In this document: positions 56,983 through 64,000 of the stretch, one piece after another
Position numbering within the stretch: position 1 is the stretch's first letter
Layout: every line of letters starts with the position of its first letter
Origin: Neurospora crassa OR74A
Lineage: Eukaryota; Ascomycota; Sordariomycetes; Sordariales; Sordariaceae
Reading direction: 5' to 3'
Assembly: GCF_000182925.2 (NCBI RefSeq)
Contig: NC_026501.1
Coordinates: forward strand, 5,125,917-5,189,916
Length of the DNA: 64,000 nt
Made by a program: the position numbers and the translations under genes
The notes under the pieces: model-generated
Databases searched by the model: none
Told to the model about the DNA's origin: nothing
What the model saw: only the letters and a program-made list of their open reading frames with translations

Positions 56983-57703
56983 AGTGAAAGATGAAGAGGA
57001 CAATGCCTAGAAGAACTCCGAGGAGTGACTGATTCTTTGCAACTGGTATGACCGGTCGGAGGATGGATTCCTTCAATAAGATAGGAAATCATCAGAAAGA
57101 AACACCTGCCCAGGACCTCGTCGACGCAGGAGAGAATCCACACACTGTGTGATATACGTGCATAGTATTGTCCACTGCATTTCAGCTGGACAGCCACAAA
57201 GCTGACTGATAATATTCGTGCCACATCTTCCCCATGTTCAAGAATGGAACCATGGCAATAGGTAGAGCAGACCCATCGTGAACGGTCAGTCGCATCTATT
57301 CATCCAGCGATTGGCGGCTTTGTCTCTGTCGGATACGTGCATGACAATCCCTGGGCAACCACTCTCAACAGCCGGTCATGATGTCGGGACGAATCTAGAC
57401 CACTTTTTGGCTCCCAACCTTTCATTTTCCGTTGTCTTCAAGGAGACATACAGGGTTAAGCTCCTGCTGGTTCCGTTGCGTCTGGAGCTTTGCCTCCGTG
57501 ATGCATATACCCTCGGACTTTTGTGTCTCCTCGCATATCAGGTCGTGAACTACGTGCTAGCTCAGGTCGTCTTCCACTCACTTTGAGTTCAAGAGCCTAA
57601 CGTTAACCCAAGTTCAATGCAAAAGGCACATTTACCTCAAAAATCAGTCTTCAGTACAGCTTGTCTTGACATATACCAAGCAGTCCACCATACCGATCTC
57701 AAC
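56983..57703. promoter_or_regulatory. divergent promoter region of the membrane protein and Hsp70-like genes
   Basis: It is 721 bases between start codons. A frame open from an ATG at 57617 joins the Hsp70-like gene and is treated there. Confidence 0.45.
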
Positions 57704-59694
57704 ATGTACCCAAATAGCCCGAATATTGTTGTCTCCGTCGACCTGGGCACAACATATACGGGCGTGGCATGGATGACCCCCAAGACCCCCATCCAAGTGA
57801 TCAGTGACTGGCCCGGCAGCGGTGACCGAGGCGAACGCAAGGTGCCGACGACGCTGGTCTACAACGCCAACGGCACTCTCTCGTCATGGGGTTTCATGTG
57901 TGCCGACGACGAGCTTGAAGCTGGAGTTCCTGGTGGCGCGAAACTACGCCGGGAATTCTTCAAGATCTTCATGGACGCGGATACGCTAGCAGACGCGCAG
58001 CAGCAAGGCCTCACCAGCGCACCGCAAAGTGTCTACGAAGCGCAACAGTTCGTGACCGACTTTCTCCAGCAGGTCTATGTCCACGTCAGGGAGTCCATCG
58101 AGACGCAGATTGGACGACGTGGGGTAGGGAACGGCTGGACAGACCTGGCAGTCGAGTTCCTGTTTAGCGTTCCCACCACCTGGACGAGTCAAAGTATCGT
58201 CAACTCATTTAAGAAGGTGATCAGAGAGGCAGGGTTTGGGGTTGAAGGCCCGAAGCACTCTGCCCAGGTCGACCTGACCGAAGCCGAGGCGGCGGCTGTG
58301 GCCACGCTCAAAACGAGTGCCGTTAGCTTCAGCATGGGGAGTGTTTTTCTCACTGTCGATGCTGGTGGCGGAACAACGGATTTGGCTTTGATGCAGGTTA
58401 CCTCCTTGAATATGGCAGTCCCGCAGATGGCTTCCTTGCATGCCGTCAACGGTGTAGGGATAGGAGCTACACTGATCGACCGGTTGTTTATGCGCTTGGT
58501 ACAACGGAGGCTGGAAGCCTGTTCGGATGCTGCGGCTCATATACCTCCTGATTTGCCCTTGCGCCTGGCGAGAAGCCACCAGTTTCGGACAGTGAAGCAC
58601 AAGTTTGGCGAAAGGGCATACATGCAAGAGCTGTTCAGGATTCCAATCGAAGGGTTGGCTTATAACTTTAGCCACGCCGGGCTGGGGATTGAGAACGGGA
58701 GGATGGTTTTCACGCTGTGAGTATCGCTTGTCGGGCAAAGCCGTCTAGTGATTCCAAGGATGACCGGCTAACCTCAGCACAGTCAAGAAATGCAATCATT
58801 GTTTGACCCGCAAATTGAGGGCATCGTGAATCGAATCATGGGCGAGCTAGAATGGCTCAGAACCATGGGACACTTGCACCGGGTGCAATACATGGTCCTT
58901 TCGGGCGGACTGGGCAGCTCAGCTTACGTCCGTGACCAGCTCCAGCAGCGGTTCCTCGTCCACCAACATCCCAATGCGAGCGACCAAGTGGCAGTCATCC
59001 CATGCAATGACCCTCAGTTGGTGGTGGTGAGAGGCCTTCTCCTTGACCGGCAACAGAGATGGGAATCGGGAGGAGCCACCTCGGTGTTGTCAACCCGCAT
59101 TGCTCGAGCAAGTTACGGCGTAATTGTCCAACAGATTTATGTGCCCGCCATGCATTACAACGAAGACGTCCGCCCCGACCCATTTGAGCCGGGCAAGAGA
59201 TGGGCTTTGAACCAAATCCAGTGGCTCATCAAAAAGGGTGACCAAGTAAACCCCAACGCGTTCTTGGTGAAATCCTTTCAGATCCGGCTTGCCGAGACGG
59301 AGACGACCAGGGCATGGAATTCTCAAATCGTCGTCTCCCACAATGCTCCGTCACAGTTACCCAGTAGCATGAAGCAAGGTTGGTATCCGGCACCCACCAC
59401 GGTCATGTAGTTAATCCCTGGCTGACAGTCGTTGCAGATGGGGCGCATAAGCTCTGCGAGGTGAAAAGCAATCTGAATGGAGTCCAGCAAGACCAGCTTG
59501 TCAGAGTCAACAAGAGAGGAACTTGCTGGTCCCGCGGGGTCACTTTCTACATCTGTCAATTTGATGTCAGAGTGATTGTAGCGCCGGCTGATTTGAGGTT
59601 CGAACTGTGGTTTGGTGGCCAGAAGTTCTCGGGTAACCACGAACCTATATCTGTCGATTGGGATCAAGAAGGGTCCAAGGTGAAAGGGATGTGA
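57704..59694 (+). CDS. HSPA12-like Hsp70 ATPase-domain protein
   Basis: Three exons, 57704-58716, 58783-59378 and 59438-59694, give 621 residues. Start MYPNSPNIV is chosen for its context (AACATG) and family fit; an in-frame ATG at 57617 would add 29 residues. The actin/Hsp70 ATPase fold is plain: phosphate-1 loop VSVDLGTTYTGVAW, phosphate-2 loop TVDAGGGTTDLALM (about residue 220), and adenosine motif VLSGGLGSSAYVRDQL (about 380). The usual Hsp70 peptide-binding domain is replaced by a C-terminal region with no similarity I know (VKSNLNGVQQDQLVRVNKRG, FELWFGGQKF). Fungi carry large lineage-specific families of such proteins, often beside incompatibility or NLR-like genes; client and role are unknown. 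The second donor, GTTGGT, is weak. It lies 334 bases before the DUF6604 gene on the same strand. Confidence 0.82.
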
Positions 59695-60028
59695 TTGAGA
59701 TGACAAATTTTGTGGTGAATCACGGGGGTGGACGTGGTTGTTTTGTTTGCACAAGAGTGGTTGCTGTGCCAAGATGGAGAGTTGGATACAAAAAAAAACA
59801 CTGCAGCTTCGTCGCGACTCGTGCAGGTGGTGCCGGTAGTGGTGGTGGTATGCACGACCTCTAGAGAGTCCATAACTTGTCGCCGCGTATCCTGTATGCG
59901 AGTCTGTTAGTGGCTGTTAGCGTATACCTCAGTATTTACTCTTCATCTGCCTTTTCGAGATGGATCTCGCCTGCCACCAATGCCACCACCAAACATGAAC
60001 CTGACCACCTCAACTTCTTCGATAGATC
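59695..60028. other. short spacer between Hsp70-like and DUF6604 genes
   Basis: It is 334 bases holding the 3' end of one gene and leader of the next. An A9 run and a GGTGGTGGTGGT-like stretch occur at about 59789-59850. No gene is supported. Confidence 0.6.
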
Positions 60029-62992
60029 ATGATGTTGCCAAGTAATCTTTACAGCACATATCGCCAATACAAGCACGACACTGATGTCGTGGCCTCATGG
60101 CTAGCCCAGACCGGAAAGACACTGGGCTGCACCGCCGAACTCATCGCTTCCAACTCGGCCTCTCCCGCAAATCCCAACCTCAAAAGCGGTCGCCTCAAGG
60201 GCAAAGCCCGAAAATCGGCAAAGCTTCATGCTGCTGCAGAAGCACACTGGCAGGCCAAAGGCCTCTCGGAGAGGCAGAAATATGTGCTTGCGCTCAAGAA
60301 CTTTGTGCCGCTCGCCGAATTCATCGGTACCAAGTTGAGTGAGGCAAGGGTCGTTGAGATTCCGGCCGTTGTTCCGGCTGCTATTGAGCGCGCCATCACG
60401 GTACGCAAAGGTTTTGCCCGGCTCCTCCAGGAGCATGGCCGCGCCCTGGAGCTTGATTCCAACGAAAACCACTCCTACTTCGTCTCAGTCTTAGAGAAGG
60501 TTCGACATATCCTCGAGCCTTTGTTCAAAGACTCTTGGGTCAGGAGGGCTCTCCCCAAGCTACCCAAGACAACAACTAGCACCAACCCATTTGATCTTCT
60601 CGAATTTTATGATGCTCCCGATTTTGACCTCGCAGGAGACTCTATAGGAAACTCGAGGGAAGCGGCCAAGGGCAAGGAAACCGTCGATGAGGGCGTCATT
60701 GTTGATTATGAAGCTGAAGACTCTGCGTCCTCTCTCGTCGCCTTTGCTACCCTCTTCCGCGATGTCCGCGCTCTCCGGATGCAGGTCAGAAGTCTATGGG
60801 CTGCCTATGCCGAGGGCGAGCTGTCTTTGCCTTCCGTGGCCGTTGCTACAAACACAGCCATCAATATTGCCCGATTTATGGAGGAAGATGCTGCTGATAG
60901 CGTCCGTTTAAACAGAGACAAAAAGACCCCTAAGGACTGGGCAGTGTTTTACTGTCAAATGGCTACCAGTAGTCAGGGTATTGATATTACCGAGCGCACT
61001 CCAGGCTGTGACATAAATCTCAGAGCCTTTCCCATGCTGGACGAGTCCATGACCATTGCCTTCATTCTTCTCGAAGCATGGATTAACCAGGCAAGGACGT
61101 CAAGCGAGGTGGTGACTTATAACGGCAAGTTTGGCTGGTATGATCAGACGATCGACTATGATTCGGCACCGACGGACGTCAAATGGCAGCAAGATAAAGC
61201 TGCTTTTTTGGAGGTCGCGCCCCAATTCGATCTCATGGGAAGGTTTAATACCACTCCGCCAGATGCCCTCCCGGAAGGATTGTATGCCGATATGCCCGTT
61301 GAGGACGAACTCTTGCGCGGGCTTCGCCTTCTCCTTACCAGAAAAGAGAAGGTTCTACCCTTCTGGCTCGCGTTTGCTACTACCATTCATCTTGATGTAC
61401 GTCGCATCCTGGGACGGCAGTCTGAGAAGCCGTTTTGGGCCATGATGCGGTACAATATGGCTATCGATGACAGTATAACCCAAAATTTGGAGTATTACGA
61501 GAACTTGACCATCAGTACGAACTGCCTTTTCAGTCCCCAGAACTTACAGAGCCCTTGCTAACTGTGTACGGCAGAGGGCTGGGAGCAAATACACGGTGAC
61601 AGACAACTTATCAAACTCCAAAACGAGGCGCGCTGGTTCACTGAAAACCCGCTCTACAAAGTTATCGAGTCCACAGGACTCCTAACCTCCCGTGACAACA
61701 AAGAACACACCTTTCTCAAGATGCATCCGCTTTTCTGCGGTCTCTGGATTCACTACATCCGCACAACCTACCACCTCCTTGCAACCCAATTCGAGCGTTG
61801 TTGGGGCGGGATCCTCTACACTGGCCATCTCTACAATGCCTTATGTAACGAGGACCTGATCGACGACGCTGCGAAATGGGACGACATGGATCTCTTCTAT
61901 CGTTTGCAAGGTGGTAAAGACAAGTTTTTCGTTGGCGCGGCACCCACAGAGCGGGACAGCTACCACAAACAGCTTTGCATGATGATGGGCTTCTCAGCAA
62001 CAAGCTTTATCGCAAGCACCAGAAACAAGACACGGAAGCTCGTGCCCACTAAAGCAGGCCCGCGCTCTCTTGTGGCTCAAGGTAAGGTATCCTCCATGTT
62101 CCATAATCAATACAGGCCAAGCATGGAAGGAATTAAGCTTTCGGTGGATGATATGCAAGCGATCCTCAACAAGAAAAGCCAGAATCCACAGAAAACACCT
62201 CAGGCCACGCCATCGCAACTCATCCACCAACTGGCCCTTGACATTGAAGCCGAAATCCCTGAGACTTCAGTCGATTATCTTGCAATGCACAGACAGTGCT
62301 GGGACTTTTTGCGCAGTCTCGAAAGCGCCGTGGACCCGTACTTTCGCCGGGTCGCCGGGCCGGGTTGGATAGAGAGGGAGCATCAGCTTCCCTTCGTGGT
62401 GGGCTACATATTCTCTACGGTGCTCGACCCCGTGGGAGGAGAAAGCAAGATGACAGAGTTTCTGGTCCTTGCCTCCAAAGTGTACAAAGAGGTGGTTGCA
62501 CCCTATCGTAAGGACGTGACTTTTCACCTCGAAACTATTCAGGACTACGACAAAATGCTTTCTCACCCCGAAGACAGATTTCTGGGACCTATGCTGAATG
62601 AGTTATCTCTTGAAGAACCAGAAGATGAGGAATGGGTCGATTCGGAATTTGAAGAGTGGATGGAAGAGGATAGAGAAATAGACGCCATGTGCCGAAAGTT
62701 CGACCCGTTATGGGACGAACCGGAAGATCGAAGCGGGGCTGACTTCCGACCCAACGATCCCCCTCTTGACCCCCGTCTCCGAGAGGGATTCGGCCCGGGG
62801 GAATCGTTCAGAGATTCATACGCCGAGCCTGGCGAGCCTGTTACGATGAGCCTGGAAGCCATGCAGCGGTGGATGAGAGTTTCGAGGGCATTGGAACGGA
62901 AGCCCAGTGCGGTCTCGCAAAAAGATGCAGAGTGGTTGCGACTTGTCCTGAGGAGCCCTGAATTCCAGAACACGAGGCAAAGAGCTGATTGA
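60029..62992 (+). CDS. large DUF6604-domain protein of unknown function
   Basis: Two exons, 60029-61514 and 61575-62992, give 967 residues. The 60-nt intron has GTACGA and GCAG ends and joins in phase 1 to GWEQIHGDRQLIKLQ. The N terminus LPSNLYSTYRQYKHDTDVVA, SWLAQTGKTLGC and the following KARKSAKLH, LSERQKYVLALKNFVPLAEF pattern is that of the DUF6604 domain, found in many large fungal proteins. The rest is mixed helical: MLDESMTIAFILLEAWINQA, FWLAFATTIHLDVRRILG, HPLFCGLWIHYIRTTYHLLA, WGGILYTGHLYNALC, then an acidic tail (LEEPEDEEWVDSEFEEWMEE). No catalytic motif or membrane segment is seen. Its tandem position behind the Hsp70-like ATPase suggests, but does not prove, a functional link. Confidence 0.82.
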
Positions 62993-63798
62993 GAACGTCA
63001 CGCATGAGTCCAGCAAGATGCCGGCAGGCTTTAAATTAGACCACGGCGAGCCAGCTTGTTTCATAATGAGAACATGGCAATATCTGAACTGCTCTCACAG
63101 TTGATCATGAATTGGGCTACAGCACCCGAACCAGCACCTGTTGAGTGGTTCGTATCAGGACAGCATCAGGAGGTCAAACATGCCTATATTCTACATACTC
63201 TAAATTGGGAGACTACTCGGGTCGTCGGAGCGTCTTTGGATACGTCAACTCATCGTTCATACTTAACATGAATCTTTCCGCAAGGGAAAGCCCAGGCAAG
63301 GTCGGGGATAGTGGGAAATACACGCATTACATGGGAGAACGTAGCAAATGTAAGTATGTGAAGAAAACAAGGGTCGGAACCATGTACATTGAGGTTATAT
63401 ATGCACTTGCTTCATGGTCTGTAGTAGTCAATCCAACAATCCGGTTCTTTTTTTTTTTTTCTTCCTTTTTTTTTTTTTTTTTCTCCTGGTATGTGTCCAA
63501 CATCTGATACTAAGGTAATGATCAAGTTTGCGCGCGAACGCGACGAAGGCTTTTACCATTTGGAGTCCACGGAGCTGCAAAGCTTTACCAATGTCCGAGA
63601 GGCCCACGTGGTCTGTCTGGATGGTTTAGAATACTTGAATGGAGCGGAGGAGACCGGTTTACCTTGTAGCATGGAAAAGGTTTCGCTGGTTGATGAGCAA
63701 ACTGGCAAGATGGAGACATCCTTTTAGATTAATGCCAGATGGGACTAGATACAGGCTGTGAACTTTAGAAGGGAGGGAGCGCGCACCAATCCTGACAC
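62993..63798. other. intergenic with T-rich tracts
   Basis: It holds T13 (63448-63460) and T17 (63466-63482). A 78-codon open frame at 63491-63727 has protein-like composition but no recognised features and is not called. Confidence 0.5.
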
Positions 63799-64000
63799 TG
63801 ATGCGCCGTTGGTAGCGTGGCTTCCACCAGGGTGGTTTTGAGGGACGGGAGGAGTGGGATGATTACTGCGGAAATTGGTGAGGGTTTGAGAATCCGCACC
63901 ACACTCTCGGGCAACGCTGTCCTGCCTGCGAACCGCAAGAACTTCAACTACATCGTTGCTTTTGTCCAACAGCGCGGGCTCGATGGAGTCGATTTCGATG
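63799..64000 (+). CDS. partial GH18 chitinase-like domain, cut by window edge
   Basis: The frame ending at the last base reads LPANRKNFNYIVAF then QQRGLDGVDFD, the start of the GH18 active-site strand DGxDxDWE, with the expected NRxxF helix about 20 residues before it. GH18 enzymes hydrolyse chitin through a substrate-assisted mechanism with the Glu that would follow just beyond the window. The preceding strand with GGW is not visible in the frame (it reads VLRDGRSGMITAEI), so an intron, a divergent member or a decayed copy are all possible. In fungi, chitinase-like genes often sit in accessory regions like this one. The left limit given is only where the frame opens. Confidence 0.5.

Overview
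This window is nuclear DNA of a filamentous ascomycete, most likely a Sordariomycete close to the Sordariales. The evidence is the gene set (Yox1-type homeodomain protein, LYAR, PEX10, BNA1, an SRm160-like PWI/SR protein, an FAP1-type NF-X1 protein), short introns with GTAAGT/GTATGT donors and CTRAC-like branch sites, interleaved strands without operons, and a Pol III tRNA-Gly. The genus cannot be told from the sequence. Gene models were built by hand from splice sites and family conservation; exon limits are given in each entry.

Layout. 0.9-8.9 kb: a GRF zinc-finger protein, a homeodomain factor and NAD kinase. 11.8-14.6 kb: exosome subunit Rrp46 and a PP2A activator (PTPA) in divergent orientation. 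15.7-24.6 kb: a proline/serine-rich conserved protein and an NF-X1/R3H protein (FAP1-like), separated by a 4.2 kb non-coding gap. 25.9-27.8 kb: a LYAR-type nucleolar zinc-finger protein with a 7-codon first exon and a 604-nt intron. 27.8-32.0 kb: a second 4.2 kb gap, holding a run of 33 G. 32.0-37.3 kb: a Bem46-type alpha/beta hydrolase, peroxin 10, and an Erd1/EXS-family protein divergent from PEX10. 38.4-52.1 kb: an SH3-ligand-rich protein, a Pcd1-type Nudix hydrolase, tRNA-Gly(GCC), a Ctr copper transporter, 3-hydroxyanthranilate dioxygenase, a FAHD1-type hydrolase, a small coiled-coil protein and the SRm160-like protein. 52.8-64.0 kb: a more accessory part, with a His/Gln-rich protein, a single-pass membrane protein, an HSPA12-like Hsp70 ATPase, a DUF6604 protein in tandem with it, and the start of a GH18 chitinase-like domain cut by the window edge.

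Most of the window is ordinary housekeeping gene space, with genes co-located rather than forming a pathway. The parts that repay a second look are the Hsp70-like/DUF6604 tandem at the right end, an in-frame intron that splits the zinc ligands of the GRF protein, a KEN-box in the homeodomain protein, the LYAR micro-exon, a CA repeat at a splice acceptor of the copper transporter, a coding-like remnant near 11.2-11.5 kb, and very long homopolymers (T41, G33, T27). I did not find an intact or clearly decayed transposon, a viral insertion or a CRISPR-like array. I saw no convincing evidence for a wholly new system; the right-end Hsp70/DUF6604 pair is the best candidate.
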